From a virus: a stretch of DNA of 30,740 nt. Below are positions 13,401-21,194 of this stretch, piece by piece (the stretch's first letter is position 1; each line of letters begins with the position of its first letter). A model generated the notes under the pieces. That model saw only the letters and a list, made by a program, of their open reading frames with translations, did not search any database and was not told where the DNA came from. The position numbers were made by a program, and so were the translations under genes. The DNA lies in IMG/VR virus record IMGVR_UViG_3300020459_000046, positions 1 through 30,740 of that record. The stretch is one strand, 5' to 3'.

Positions 13401-16400
13401 TAGAAAAGAAATATAAACCTTCACTTGTATTTGCTAAACCTGCTCTAGTAGTAACTAAACCAATATGATCCTCATCTTTATTAATTACAAATAAAGTATC
13501 AGTATATGGTGAACCAGATTGTGGTATTGCGAATTGATTTCCTGTAGGACTATTTCCAACATTTATTTGAGAAGCATTTGGATGCTTACTCAATTTAACT
13601 TCTTGTCCAGTTTTAAATGGATGATTAGGTAGGAATATAGTTCTAGTAGGTGCAAATATCGTTCTTTCAATCTCGCCTATAGGATGATCAATATATACGC
13701 CCCCACCAACAGTTGTACCAATACCAATCGATTTTGGCCCATTGAAATATACTAAATTATCATTTTTAGAATCAAACTTTTCAGTTTTTACTGGTATTGA
13801 AACTGTGGTATTCAATACATCAATATTTGTTCCAAATGTATGTGCTATTCCTGCAGCGAATCTTTTAACTGTAATTGCAGAATTTAATTTATGAATATTA
13901 AGAACTTTAACAACTTCATCAGCAATTCTTAAAGATCCACCAATAGAAACTGTATTTGGAATTGTAGTGACAAATATATCTTCTATTGCACCAAGTGCAT
14001 TAGAATTAACTGCCATAGTCTTTGCTAATCCAATATTATCAGTCTTAATTCCAATACTAAATGAATTTGTAAGATTAATAACAACAGTACTTAAACCAGA
14101 AACAGAAACAGTATCCTGATTATTCAATTCTATATTTGGAAGACGATGTGCAATAACTTCATCTGGACTATTCCAAACAAATGTTGCATCCTCAAATCTA
14201 TCTAACTGAGTATCAATTCTAGAAACACCAATACCAACTATCTCATCAACTTGTGCTCTTAATCCACTACCATTAGTATCAGTATTATCAAATTCGGTAA
14301 AATCACCAACTTTATAACCAAATCCACCATCTAAAACAGTAATATTAGTAACATCACCTGTAGATACAGATTCAACACTTGATAACTGACGTAAAGACTC
14401 ATTAGATTCGACAATAAAATCGTTATTTGCAAATTTATCACCAACTTTATAAGGTTTAGTATTTCTCAATAAATTTGTATTATTAAAATCAAAACTATGA
14501 TCAAGTGAATGATTGTCTCTAATCAATGGTGATTTATAGGTTTTACCAACAAAATATGGATATGCTGGTTTAATAGTACCACTAGAAGTTTCTATACTTG
14601 CAAAGTATGCATAAACTCCATTAGGAAATTCTGGTGTTTTAGAAAATCTTCCATTATGCTCATCCAAATCACCATTACCATCATAAAAATAATCTTGAAT
14701 GAAGAAACCATTATCAAATTCTAATGTGCCAGTTGCAGCAACTGGTCTATTGATAACTTTTGAAGAATTAGCAACATAACCACTTGTAATAATACCTACA
14801 GGTGAATTAATGTCGTCTGGATCAGTATATCCAAAAGGTCCATAAATTGGATTTCCATCATATGCCCATCCAATTATAGGAGAATGATTTGTAGGTTCCT
14901 TAAAATTCCCATTTTGTTCAACAATAAAAGATTCTCCATAATGATCTGCTAGTTGTTGATTATATCCAACAATATTAAATCCTAATGAAGTATCTCCTTG
15001 AGGATTTAAATAATAATCACCAAATCTCTTTGTACTGTTAATTGTTAAATTTCTTACTCTTGGTTCATATAATCCGTTAATGCCTCTTGAATCAGCGTAT
15101 ACGTTAGTATTAGAAGCATCATAACCAATACCACCATTAATTACTAATACACTTTGTAATTTTCCATCGCCAATTACAGGTTTTAGAACAGCTCCATTAC
15201 CAGATCCACTTATAACCAATTTTGGTAAAGAATAATATTCCTTACCTTTAGCCATAACAACAACATCAACAATTTTACCCGCACTTACAACTACTTTTAA
15301 TTCAGCATCTCTACCATTCTGTATAGTTACTAATGGATCTTTTTGATGATTTACTGTGATTGATCCATATTTTGAACCATTCTCATAAACATAAGATCCA
15401 GTAAGTTTACCTGTAATAACTGGAGTAAACGTAAAATCACCAGTAATACTAGATGCATATGAAACCTTTGCTGTTACATTTACTTCAGGATATGTAAATG
15501 TTTGATATCCTGTTCCTGTTGTCTGTAAACCAACAAATTTACCTCTATTAAAATCAATGATTGATGTTCCACCAATACCTGCATCAGCAAGTCTGAATGA
15601 ATTATCATCCACCTTCATAACATAATATGATTTTTGGGAATCTAATCCACCTATTGCTTTAGGATATGTACTACCAATACCAACAGTTGGACTATAATTG
15701 ATTAATTCGCCATCTTTAAATCCATGATCTTCATAGTTAATTGTATCAAATGCTGTAGATATTCCAGATGGTTTTATATGTAATTTTCTATATTGATAAC
15801 CAAATCCAGGATCTACAACTTTTACTGCTTTTATAGTGTTTTTAGAAACAGTCCTAAACTTGTGAACACCACTAGCATTAGTATCTGTAGATAATCCAAC
15901 AGTATTGATACCAGATAATGCATCACTTTGGTTATTATATAATTGAACAGTAGTACTATTGATTATACCAACAAAATATGGTGCACCATTTGCTAATGTT
16001 CCTGTAATAGTATTACCAGCATCTTTATATTCACCAATTCCAATATTAGTATTGCCATTACTGTTATAGAAGACTTTTTCACCATTTGCAAAATTATGAG
16101 GTGTTTTAAATGTTATAGTTTCATCTTCAATTGATATACCACCGTTAAAGAATATATCTCTACTATCAAATTCTAATTCCCTAAATCTAGGTCCTGTAAT
16201 TGCCTCCAAAACACAACCACTACCATTACCACCAGTAAGACTAATATCAGTTACTTCATCAATATCAAAATCTTGAGGATCTACAAAAACTTCTTCAACA
16301 GATCCTTCTAAAATTGGTTCAACTAAAGCAGTTTCTCCTATTCCAATCCTTAAACCATTACTATCCCTAACTATAGGATCTTCAATTATAATTTTAGGTG

Positions 16401-18735
16401 GATTTACTACATCATAACCAGATCCACTATTAAATAAATCTAATTTTGTTAATGGTCCATAGTAAATATTATCATCAGATACTGAACCTCTTACCTCAAC
16501 ACCATCAATTAAAACACCAATAGTATTTGTTGGAACTTCTCCTTTACCAACTATAAATTGATTTTGTTTTAATGGGAACTTTCTTAAAACTGATGAAGAA
16601 TCTATTGTTCTATTATAATGTCTCTCTAAAGTAAATGTATGAGTTTGACCAGCACCAACTGTTTGTAAAACAATAGCATCTTCACTTTCTTGCTGACCTC
16701 TCGAATTGTATAATTTAATATCGGAAGTTGAATTACCAGAATTATCTAAAACATCAACATAATACCTATTACCAGATACTAATCCAAGTATAGGTTCAGG
16801 TAGACCTAAAGTTCCAATACCTGCAGTGTATATAATCGAATCACCTTTAACAAATTTAATAGAAGAGTTTGTATTAGCAGTTACTTGTGTAAATGATATT
16901 GTATCGTATTTTCCAGGACTAACTTCATTTACTAACGTTGGATAACTACCATCAGTACTAATCCCATTAATTGCTTCTTTTATTACATCAGTTACAATAG
17001 TATAACTTGGTAATGAATTGGATACTACATATCCTTCACTATCTTTATCATTATAAACATTTAATACATCACTAAGAATACTATTATCACCAGTTTTTAT
17101 ATCAGCACCAGTACTTAATGCTTTTCTAAGATTTCTTCTTATATCATATAACTTTCCAGTTACTGGAGCAAAAGATGAATTACTAATCTTTACTGTATTT
17201 GGTTTTAATGTCGTATTAACATTAGATATAGTTCCAGTAGATTCAACTGTTTGAGAATCTCTTCCAAGAATAGAAACTGTATCACCCTTTTTTAAACTAG
17301 ATGATTCAATAACACTTGGTAATGTAAAGGTAGATCCATTAATTCCATCTCGCTCAACTTGATATCTACTAGAAGTATTATAAATCCATGAATTTGCAAA
17401 TATTTCTTTATAAGTTGCAGTACCATCAGTAGGATTTCCAATCTTTTCACCTACATTTTTAACATAAATGTTTTCTTTTTCTGTTACTAAAGAAATATCA
17501 GAAATAGTTTCTAAACTTGAAAGAACTCCAGTAATCCTAAGTTCAACTTTTTTATTTAAATCCCCGTTCTCATATCCAAAAATAACCTCATTGGATCTAA
17601 TATTATCAGCAGTATCAATGCCTGTAACAATTCCATCACAACCAAAAAACTGATTTATAGTTTTTGATGTGTAAGTTATTGTATTACTTCCACTTATTAA
17701 AACACCAGTTTCACCAAAACCAACAGTAGAATCAACCAAAATAGTTGATCCATTCTCAGGCACTTGCTCTAAAACTTTAGTATTTCCTGGTATTGTAAAA
17801 GTACCTTCAATTAAATCTCTATCACTATATCCAACAAATAAGGATAATTTATAATATAGTTTATTATCTCTTGTTAATGGTTCTACTTCAGAAACTGATG
17901 CTTGAGTTCTCGTATCTGTTGATTTATAAACAGTTTGCCCAACTAAATTGGAAGGATCTCCAGTTAAACTAGTTTGTTCAACAACTATTACTTCTCTACG
18001 AATGAATTCTGCACCAGATGGTTTTATTAAATTTTCTTCTAAATCTAATACTTTTGCTTCTACACCAAACAATACTTTATAAAGAATAGCAATAGATTCT
18101 TCAATACCCTTTGATTGATAAAAAGTTCTAGCAATCTTTATAAAATTACCTACATCAAGTTTATTGGAGAAAGATACATCCTCAAATCCAGGTAAAAATG
18201 TTCTTTTTAATTTCTTAAAAAATTCTTGTAAAAATAATACACTAAGGTTAGTAACAACAGCGTTTTCTTTATGTTCTTCTGAAATAGTATCTTTAAAAAC
18301 TAAAGATTCTCTATTAACATCTAATAATGATGATGAAATTCCAACATTATATCCAGTAATACCACTAAAACCACGAACACATCCTAAAAATGTAGTATCA
18401 TTTTTACTAGTATAAGTGATAATCTCATTATCAATCTTTAGAAGACCATACTCGTCAGGAAATCCCTTTGTTGAAGAAACAGCAATATCCCTATCTTCTA
18501 GATCAACAGAATATGAAAGTGTTGTTTTTCCAACGATAACTTCAGGTACTAAGTTATCTACCTTTAAATATTGATCAAAATTACTTACTAAATCAGTAGG
18601 ACCACCTTGAAATTCTTGTGAAATATAATATTGTTTAAAAAATTCTACCGCATTCGGAAAATCTGATACCACAAAATCAGGTAACTGATTCTTTATTACA
18701 GTATTAACCTGTATACTCTTATCAATTTTTGCCAT
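4495..18735 (-). CDS. gp7: giant gp7 baseplate wedge protein (4746 aa)
   Basis: It sits between gp6 and gp8, the place of gp7 in T4. Two separated blocks resemble T4 gp7. Residues 198-270 (IKIARTFYQSKGIEESIAIL, then LYKVLFG, then DPSNLVGQTVYKST) match the gp7 segment with FYSTKGIEASYKFLFKVLY and EDLVGQTIYTATG. About residue 2505, SYSVKSS...NRLIHPAGL matches the T4 segment with RSYYVMK...VIRFVHPVGF. T4 gp7 has 1032 residues; here the first ~620 appear absent, and about 2200 residues lie between two blocks that are close together in T4. The insertions hold GxGY beta repeats (GGSGY, GGFGY, GGIGY), a YHYH-like motif near residues 1287-1302 (GWAYDGNPIYGPFGY), five copies of a SLTFxC...YPRxxDP repeat (about residues 3560-4080) and FINGVxQTP segments near 3320 and 4270. 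The start is supported by GAGAGGAAA inside the last gp6 codons, 3 bp after the gp6 stop. Confidence 0.88.
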   Translation of the reverse strand: MAKIDKSIQVNTVIKNQLPDFVVSDFPNAVEFFKQYYISQEFQGGPTDLVSNFDQYLKVDNLVPEVIVGKTTLSYSVDLEDRDIAVSSTKGFPDEYGLLKIDNEIITYTSKNDTTFLGCVRGFSGITGYNVGISSSLLDVNRESLVFKDTISEEHKENAVVTNLSVLFLQEFFKKLKRTFLPGFEDVSFSNKLDVGNFIKIARTFYQSKGIEESIAILYKVLFGVEAKVLDLEENLIKPSGAEFIRREVIVVEQTSLTGDPSNLVGQTVYKSTDTRTQASVSEVEPLTRDNKLYYKLSLFVGYSDRDLIEGTFTIPGNTKVLEQVPENGSTILVDSTVGFGETGVLISGSNTITYTSKTINQFFGCDGIVTGIDTADNIRSNEVIFGYENGDLNKKVELRITGVLSSLETISDISLVTEKENIYVKNVGEKIGNPTDGTATYKEIFANSWIYNTSSRYQVERDGINGSTFTLPSVIESSSLKKGDTVSILGRDSQTVESTGTISNVNTTLKPNTVKISNSSFAPVTGKLYDIRRNLRKALSTGADIKTGDNSILSDVLNVYNDKDSEGYVVSNSLPSYTIVTDVIKEAINGISTDGSYPTLVNEVSPGKYDTISFTQVTANTNSSIKFVKGDSIIYTAGIGTLGLPEPILGLVSGNRYYVDVLDNSGNSTSDIKLYNSRGQQESEDAIVLQTVGAGQTHTFTLERHYNRTIDSSSVLRKFPLKQNQFIVGKGEVPTNTIGVLIDGVEVRGSVSDDNIYYGPLTKLDLFNSGSGYDVVNPPKIIIEDPIVRDSNGLRIGIGETALVEPILEGSVEEVFVDPQDFDIDEVTDISLTGGNGSGCVLEAITGPRFRELEFDSRDIFFNGGISIEDETITFKTPHNFANGEKVFYNSNGNTNIGIGEYKDAGNTITGTLANGAPYFVGIINSTTVQLYNNQSDALSGINTVGLSTDTNASGVHKFRTVSKNTIKAVKVVDPGFGYQYRKLHIKPSGISTAFDTINYEDHGFKDGELINYSPTVGIGSTYPKAIGGLDSQKSYYVMKVDDNSFRLADAGIGGTSIIDFNRGKFVGLQTTGTGYQTFTYPEVNVTAKVSYASSITGDFTFTPVITGKLTGSYVYENGSKYGSITVNHQKDPLVTIQNGRDAELKVVVSAGKIVDVVVMAKGKEYYSLPKLVISGSGNGAVLKPVIGDGKLQSVLVINGGIGYDASNTNVYADSRGINGLYEPRVRNLTINSTKRFGDYYLNPQGDTSLGFNIVGYNQQLADHYGESFIVEQNGNFKEPTNHSPIIGWAYDGNPIYGPFGYTDPDDINSPVGIITSGYVANSSKVINRPVAATGTLEFDNGFFIQDYFYDGNGDLDEHNGRFSKTPEFPNGVYAYFASIETSSGTIKPAYPYFVGKTYKSPLIRDNHSLDHSFDFNNTNLLRNTKPYKVGDKFANNDFIVESNESLRQLSSVESVSTGDVTNITVLDGGFGYKVGDFTEFDNTDTNGSGLRAQVDEIVGIGVSRIDTQLDRFEDATFVWNSPDEVIAHRLPNIELNNQDTVSVSGLSTVVINLTNSFSIGIKTDNIGLAKTMAVNSNALGAIEDIFVTTIPNTVSIGGSLRIADEVVKVLNIHKLNSAITVKRFAAGIAHTFGTNIDVLNTTVSIPVKTEKFDSKNDNLVYFNGPKSIGIGTTVGGGVYIDHPIGEIERTIFAPTRTIFLPNHPFKTGQEVKLSKHPNASQINVGNSPTGNQFAIPQSGSPYTDTLFVINKDEDHIGLVTTRAGLANTSEGLYFFSNGVNALTSYKFTESEYLISSNYTKITGDIDRIVSTVTTKIGLAQTTTHGLKNDDVVKMDVVPSISVGIGSTNAISVNWNEQYQKLLLNPIQFTNTSVIANQLNLVDHKLKTGDKVFYEGSATGLSTGSYYAYKVNDNFVELGETYADVTVNPVNTLEITQNTGGNNQRLSLINPPITVVKNSKVKFGLSSSTLSNFSFKVFYDNEFKNEYYSSADNTDFNVVGLGTIGIGTSPDLPVVGASLNVSYSQSSPLKLYYALERNGYISTSDTGVKNYSEITFVDSAYSGEFKIFDISSDTFKISPYKTPEFLSYTEDDCSKLEYSTRSTSVTGPIKDLKVISKGYNYKKLPKFVSVNSANGQNANIVAISTSIGRIKDVRIVDIGYEYASDKTLSPEAFVSPIINLDNLDVIKEVNIVNGGSEYLGSPDLVLYNPEKKEIVDEVSLIAKVPNQSISEVELFAPIRGLESVTHKLLAVNNSNGVGINSMQSGSGIVTCVLETPIIGFSIPPFTAGDEIFVEGIQLVGESGIGTQGNTNAGLSSEGTGFNSKDYEFRFFKVESFINSNPAVLKYSVAGLTTNPGFAKTFQSGYATIVNKKNYPILEPIQERGKFQNGEKLLVNSGVRFEETDLSVIDSRDDYIRVDGLYELDKNDIIKGQVTDVSANVTSFIENKAKYNISYSNRQDYGWLDNIGKLNNDYQVIPDNDYYQSLSYSVKSSIEWEKSVDPLNRLIHPAGLKNFSDVGISSSVSAGISSTHSSSPILILDIINDANRVDTINNLDLTTDYDSRTNPVRSKYLQFENLILTDYTKCKSNRALQHDDISGKFSSKGLQDTFTEIEEVDDLFANYIVQIVDPDTFDTQLSEVVVLTKTSDAILFEKTTDFTNIKLGDFVADCDFTNRKTLRFEPTEKYEKDHDIKVLKIDFNTYLETSETQSIGHIDLKSSNVGIASTTVGFNTTTIAQFSENDFNALQANILVQDDITREVNYSEVIVDFDGTNTYIAENYVDTVSINYSSSRLGIITARYESGNIKLDFENERDTKLTLQANIVGLGTTTAGTSVYRYSLPGQPAGAERSARYESTLASDHNPGIGITFSTLDKTIDSSSKSLIRVSCGETSAIHQLIALRDIDDVVTVQYPFVSAGSTTGLGTFGGEISGDDINLKFYPDSEFDSLIEIQAYSKIFYTASDFENTPPVLGIGAVTEKLFLSSYDGMNGSRANKVNFDLKHEGVPIYSKTFNPSDTNAIGVLPNSSGICTIPNHFFNTGEELTYTANSTFIGIGATPVSIGSTANNAGIVTTLMPSTVYAKVVDEDRIQLYSQKSYVSSGSPITFTGIGEGNAHRLEMTKKLSKTVIGLDGIIQQPVTYTTIEHTLDGAIGIGITQFALSGISSVQPRDVLKVGSEYMKVEQVGFASVFDGIIDDAENTALGISTIPVVSVARGSLGIGATTHQNGDIARVHRGSFNIVGSTVWFLDPPKGNTRERRSLTNLPYVKAEFNGRTFTRSNYDTNMVFDDISDSFTGIGRTYTLSVGGANTETGVGIGNGILFINGVFQTPLTVNNTGNNYEFDSTSVGISSVVFTGISSENGTMMQSEFDINQNQLPRGGIIVSLGSTSGLGYAPLKGSLVQAFKDTADNSLDSIVGIGTSSGVSLGIQTASYSHITGIITVTTNEVHGLSLGEPKTVKLENLEFKCSTEHAGVTTTIFNDDDRALSLVGIISERSVEVKAGVCTIPHVYQGGGDLFEFYNDLNTGSGYREPVSIGVSDTEYIHKFVGSTNNSITANTGTQFTPSKAVYSSSTGDLLLTIGTHNLQAATTHTVENASYVASTGILTITITGHNFSNGNYVKIKDNSLTFKCAMDGSTVNKTYPRPNDPISNKWMEISNVATDTFTIDVGSSPIVNFNVTDADYDPVTGLMELTIGSHSLKPGTSVKLANESIGFSCDVDNNATTKFYPRSTDPFYDTAINIESVTDTTITLQVLTTIPSTNTTQHTFVSANPNAVISGGNYTHAFQTNQSVAVDCLKKANNTVDIANNSLTFTCSRDNHLGEHTYPRSTDPASGKELGIDEISDNLIRINVGAGGGGGYGGVVTAKVAGNKHKFVTATAGAAFTGSTQKNVTDADYNPSTGWMQVTSNSHGFVGCSTITPTNANYAKTTGVLTLTKNGHGFNVGDYILIEDNSLTFTCTKDGNVTEHSYPRSTDYASGKWLQITNKTVNTFKVNVNPNPSSEQYDHTFVPARTVNGCISKANQLIEIAANSLTFTCEHDHHQSLHNYPRVTDPIYNAGVPVGKTATNWFRINVGKSPAGTGGALDLKINEVGGHYVNPVIEIPSPSYDDVPVEGISRLGRGLTKATGSNLLVDLEVGSAKTSVGIGSTFFEISNFQVSRHGHSFKIGDKVRPIGLVHDKRLQKPIQEFELEVNSIFNDYFASWQFGEIDFIDSIRGYQNGTRTRFPLFFNGQLLSFMTDPGDTVSEQIDLDAVLIIFINGVLQTPKVAYQFNGGTTFKFTEPPDASDIVDVFFYIGDRNVDVEIVDIQETLKVGDDVRVYKSPLFKDSLTQDDERVIKSIQGSDIIETNIYTGVGINENDPKPLRWTKQKEDLSIKGELISKSRSSIEPQIYPTARVIGDVETNTGIGVNGGIFVDDAESFYYEDSSNPALEGGDRYNVTINSVDTLIIEGAPKSTASINAVVSAAGTIQSLTVVDGGSGYTAAPTITIGAPIGVGVGTETRDQFAVAGVSTFATATVTITDGSIDSYDITNEGLGYSQSNPPQITVDNPLFKNERIVSAGKVEGYTGVITSIKQVSGIDGHSRALEFGFVADKEADKLKVGYSIFVSDTKVSSAITSVEYTDNDIVSIGSTFLDNIYKVHAIWTSGQAGIITCNVLSSSGIVGLVTTGYYNPAGAGGVGVTTSLGKITWGRIYDATRSDSPISIGVTGLTVDSGLSTFPTIQRRSYTQTSIKGLRSTGAIRAFGLTN
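6480..8060 (-). repeat. five tandem SLTFxC-YPRxxDP protein repeats inside gp7
   Basis: Within the giant gp7 frame the motif [S]LTFxC, then 5-8 residues rich in D, N and H, then YPRxxDP, occurs five times, typically followed by an aliphatic strand ending in NVG. The core copies translate as SLTFKCAMDG..YPRPNDP, SIGFSCDVDN..YPRSTDP, SLTFTCSRDN..YPRSTDP, SLTFTCTKDG..YPRSTDY and SLTFTCEHDH..YPRVTDP. Between copies are segments such as NVTDADYDPVTGLMELTIGSH, which repeat with DADYNPSTGWMQVT. The copies have diverged in DNA, so this is an old protein-level repeat, probably a row of small beta domains on the virion surface. Confidence 0.85.
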
Positions 18736-18738
18736 ATT

Positions 18739-20700
18739 TTATTTCCTCTCTAGTACTCCGTTAGAGTAACTTGATGTGTAATAATCTCGTGTAAATACAA
18801 CACCTGATACATCTTCTCCTGAAGCGATTACGTCCTTAACCGTATTTATCTTACTATTTGAAACATCAAAACTAAGATAGAGATCCTTTAATCCAACAAC
18901 ATCATTTGATTCAGGGAATGCTTGAATCTCAATTAAATTATTTGGAGAAACTGTTGATGTAATATTAATTGTATTAAGAATAATTTCACCCTTCTTATAA
19001 TCAACAATTCCAGCATCTTTTACAACAACCTTTGAATCTCCTTTAGTGTTTTGGTATACAATACTTAGAGATCCTTTATTAGATTTGTCTAAATTACCAT
19101 TTGCATCCTTATTTGGAACATCTGTAAGATAAACAGTATTAGTTTCTCCTGAAACTGTAAATCCAGTACTCTTAATATTAAACCCTGCAGAATTGATATT
19201 AAACTTATTACCAAAACATAATTCATATTGTGCAAATTGATTTAATAATGCCTTTAAATCTCTTCTTATTATCACCTTAGTAATATTAGAAGTAATTGCA
19301 TTATCTACTCTATCAATTAATTGATTTATTTTACTATATTTGAATCTACCACCAAACTTATTAATTTCAACATTATTTGCATATTGTTGTAATGTATTAA
19401 TAACGGTAGTTCTTAATGTAGATGCATCTGCAACTTGAGGTGAATTGTAATAAACCGTTGAATCGAGTTCAACAAAAAGAATTTTAAGATCTACAATTTC
19501 TGAATTAATTCCAGCAATTGCATAATTTTTTAATTTATTTTTAATCTGTTGTTTATCAAAATCAGATACATATGTACCATTTTTTGGTTTGATACTAATT
19601 TGAACTTTACCAAACTGTGGTGGATCTAATTCTTCACCACCAACAACAGCAACAGATTCGGTTTTAGGATAAATTGTTTCAATTATTGCCTCATAATCTC
19701 TTGGTGTAACCGCCCTGTATTGAGCCGAATACAATCTAGGTGCAAAATACTTAATAGATGATAAATCCTCTACTTCAGCACCGTTAGAGGCACGTTGAAT
19801 AGTTGTTACGGTAACATTATCACTTGGTTGTAATAATACACCATTATGATCCATAAATGTTCCTTGGAAACTAAACTCAGAAGGTCCATTTCCAGTTTCA
19901 CCATCAGTGACAATATAACTTACCACTATATCAGAATTATTCTTTAACTCCTTACCAAATAATCCATCACCAAATAACAATTCATATTTTTCATCTTGTA
20001 CTTCTTGAATTAAATAAATTTCGGAATCTTTATCTAACTTAAGAATATTATCAACTACAGAATACTTTCTACCTTTACCAGCATCACCAGCACCAGATAC
20101 ATAGGTTCTAATCGTTGAACTGTCTATATTTGGTGAATCTATAATGAATCTTTGATCTTTACTAGTATCAACTTTAAACAGTCTTTGTAATAAAGTTCCC
20201 TCATAGATTGAAATATTATCATCAAACTGAGCAAACCGCTTCTTTACACCATTAACTTCTTTTGTAACTATTCTAGATGAAGTCACTTCATCTGGAATTG
20301 AAAATCTATATGTTGTATTGTTTATAGATCCTACACATACTAAACCTGGCCTTAATTCAATAAATGGTACGCTAGGAGTAACAACATTATCATTTATTTC
20401 TACATCACCCAATTTAATTGTTGCTATTGCAGAAGTTTTTGATCTTGGAACATATCCAATATTACGTGCAAGTGATACTACATTTTCTCTTATAGTTGCA
20501 GAATCTAGGAAAGATTCATTTGCAAGTAAATTTGCATTAAACGAGTTAATGTAAGTATTGTATGCTAACAGATCAATAATAACCGCCAAATTAGAACCTT
20601 CATAATCAAAATCCTTAAAATTGGAATTTGCTCGAAGATGATCTTTAATCTGTACTTTTATTTGATCAAAGTCTAGATTTGTAAACTGTGTAAAGGGCAT
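18739..20700 (-). CDS. gp6: gp6 baseplate wedge protein
   Basis: It has 653 residues against 660 in T4 gp6. The N-terminal signature FKDFDYEGSNLAVIIDLLAY matches T4 (LDYDFEGSRLNVLCDLLAYN), and IRENVVSLARNIGYVPRSKT matches the T4 stretch SSVVQAAQDNGYLPTSKSA. The mid-protein TPRDYEAIIETIYPK is the baseplate-J-like core (T4 TATDYDTFVSERFG), followed by KVQISIKPKNGTYVS as in T4 AAKPKSGLYLT. Gp6 dimers form the inner ring of the baseplate and clamp gp7 and gp53 in each wedge. The gene starts 1 bp after the gp25 stop and ends 3 bp before gp7, and its last codons carry the gp7 ribosome-binding site, so translation is probably coupled. Confidence 0.95.
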   Translation of the reverse strand: MPFTQFTNLDFDQIKVQIKDHLRANSNFKDFDYEGSNLAVIIDLLAYNTYINSFNANLLANESFLDSATIRENVVSLARNIGYVPRSKTSAIATIKLGDVEINDNVVTPSVPFIELRPGLVCVGSINNTTYRFSIPDEVTSSRIVTKEVNGVKKRFAQFDDNISIYEGTLLQRLFKVDTSKDQRFIIDSPNIDSSTIRTYVSGAGDAGKGRKYSVVDNILKLDKDSEIYLIQEVQDEKYELLFGDGLFGKELKNNSDIVVSYIVTDGETGNGPSEFSFQGTFMDHNGVLLQPSDNVTVTTIQRASNGAEVEDLSSIKYFAPRLYSAQYRAVTPRDYEAIIETIYPKTESVAVVGGEELDPPQFGKVQISIKPKNGTYVSDFDKQQIKNKLKNYAIAGINSEIVDLKILFVELDSTVYYNSPQVADASTLRTTVINTLQQYANNVEINKFGGRFKYSKINQLIDRVDNAITSNITKVIIRRDLKALLNQFAQYELCFGNKFNINSAGFNIKSTGFTVSGETNTVYLTDVPNKDANGNLDKSNKGSLSIVYQNTKGDSKVVVKDAGIVDYKKGEIILNTINITSTVSPNNLIEIQAFPESNDVVGLKDLYLSFDVSNSKINTVKDVIASGEDVSGVVFTRDYYTSSYSNGVLERK

Positions 20701-20701
20701 A

Positions 20702-21103
20702 TTACCTAGTGGGTTCTAACAAGAAAGTAAATGATTGTGTAGGAAACTCTTCACCTACAATATCAAACAGAACCGTTACCTCAAGAGTATTTAAGTCTGG
20801 TGTTGAATTTACTTCAACTTCAACATTATCAACTCTTGGTTCGTAATTTGATATTGATTCTTTTATTTGATCTGAAATAATAACATTTATTGCTGGCGAA
20901 AAGTTTTCAAATAAACTGCCACGAATATCACTACCTATAAGAGAATCAAAAAATCTTTCTGATGGAATAGTCTCCACCAAATTTCTTACAGATCTTGTTA
21001 TAGCACGTTCATTCAGCAAGACAGGAAGATCTTTTGTCACTGGATGTGCTCCAAAAGATAGACTTATGTCTTTAAATCCTCTTGATAAACGATTTTGTGC
21101 CAT
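20702..21103 (-). CDS. gp25: gp25 baseplate wedge subunit
   Basis: It has 133 residues against 132 in T4 gp25, a member of the GPW/gp25 family (lysozyme-like fold, no enzyme activity needed). The signature features are present: FKDISLSFGAHPVTKDLPVL near the N-terminus, ERAITRSVRNLVET and PSERFFDSLIGSDIRGSLFE in the middle, and a C-terminal strand pair ending in the LEPTR segment. The protein joins the sheath-initiating part of the baseplate to the wedge. It is the first gene of the late structural operon, with a CATAAATA late promoter 33 bp upstream of its ATG. Confidence 0.96.
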   Translation of the reverse strand: MAQNRLSRGFKDISLSFGAHPVTKDLPVLLNERAITRSVRNLVETIPSERFFDSLIGSDIRGSLFENFSPAINVIISDQIKESISNYEPRVDNVEVEVNSTPDLNTLEVTVLFDIVGEEFPTQSFTFLLEPTR

Positions 21104-21136
21104 TGAATAGGTATTTGCTATACTATTTCCTTTTTT

Positions 21137-21144
21137 TATTTATG
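21137..21144 (-). promoter_or_regulatory. T4-type late promoter CATAAATA before gp25
   Basis: Read on the minus strand, CATAAATA followed by an A-rich stretch lies 33 bp upstream of the gp25 start and just after the terminator that closes the previous operon. It differs from the TATAAATA before gp8 by one base. This is where the structural operon should begin. Confidence 0.75.
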
Positions 21145-21166
21145 AGGGTTTTTTTATATTTACATT

Positions 21167-21191
21167 AAAAAACGCCCTAGTGGGCGTTTTT
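21167..21191 (-). terminator. strong intrinsic terminator (bidirectional)
   Basis: A perfect 10-bp stem, AAAAACGCCC pairing with GGGCGTTTTT around a 4-base loop, follows the stop of the 49-residue gene by 3 bp. Read on the minus strand it ends in a T run. It separates the carbohydrate module from the late structural operon. The symmetry of the T and A runs means it could work on both strands. Confidence 0.92.
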
Positions 21192-21194
21192 GAG

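Noticed and set aside
14726-14747. A GTGCCAGTT...AACTGG palindrome inside the gp7 gene that resembles the 22-bp element
   Set aside because: It is explained by the coding sequence, the final bases of the right arm differ, and no -10 box lies at 30-31 bp on either strand.
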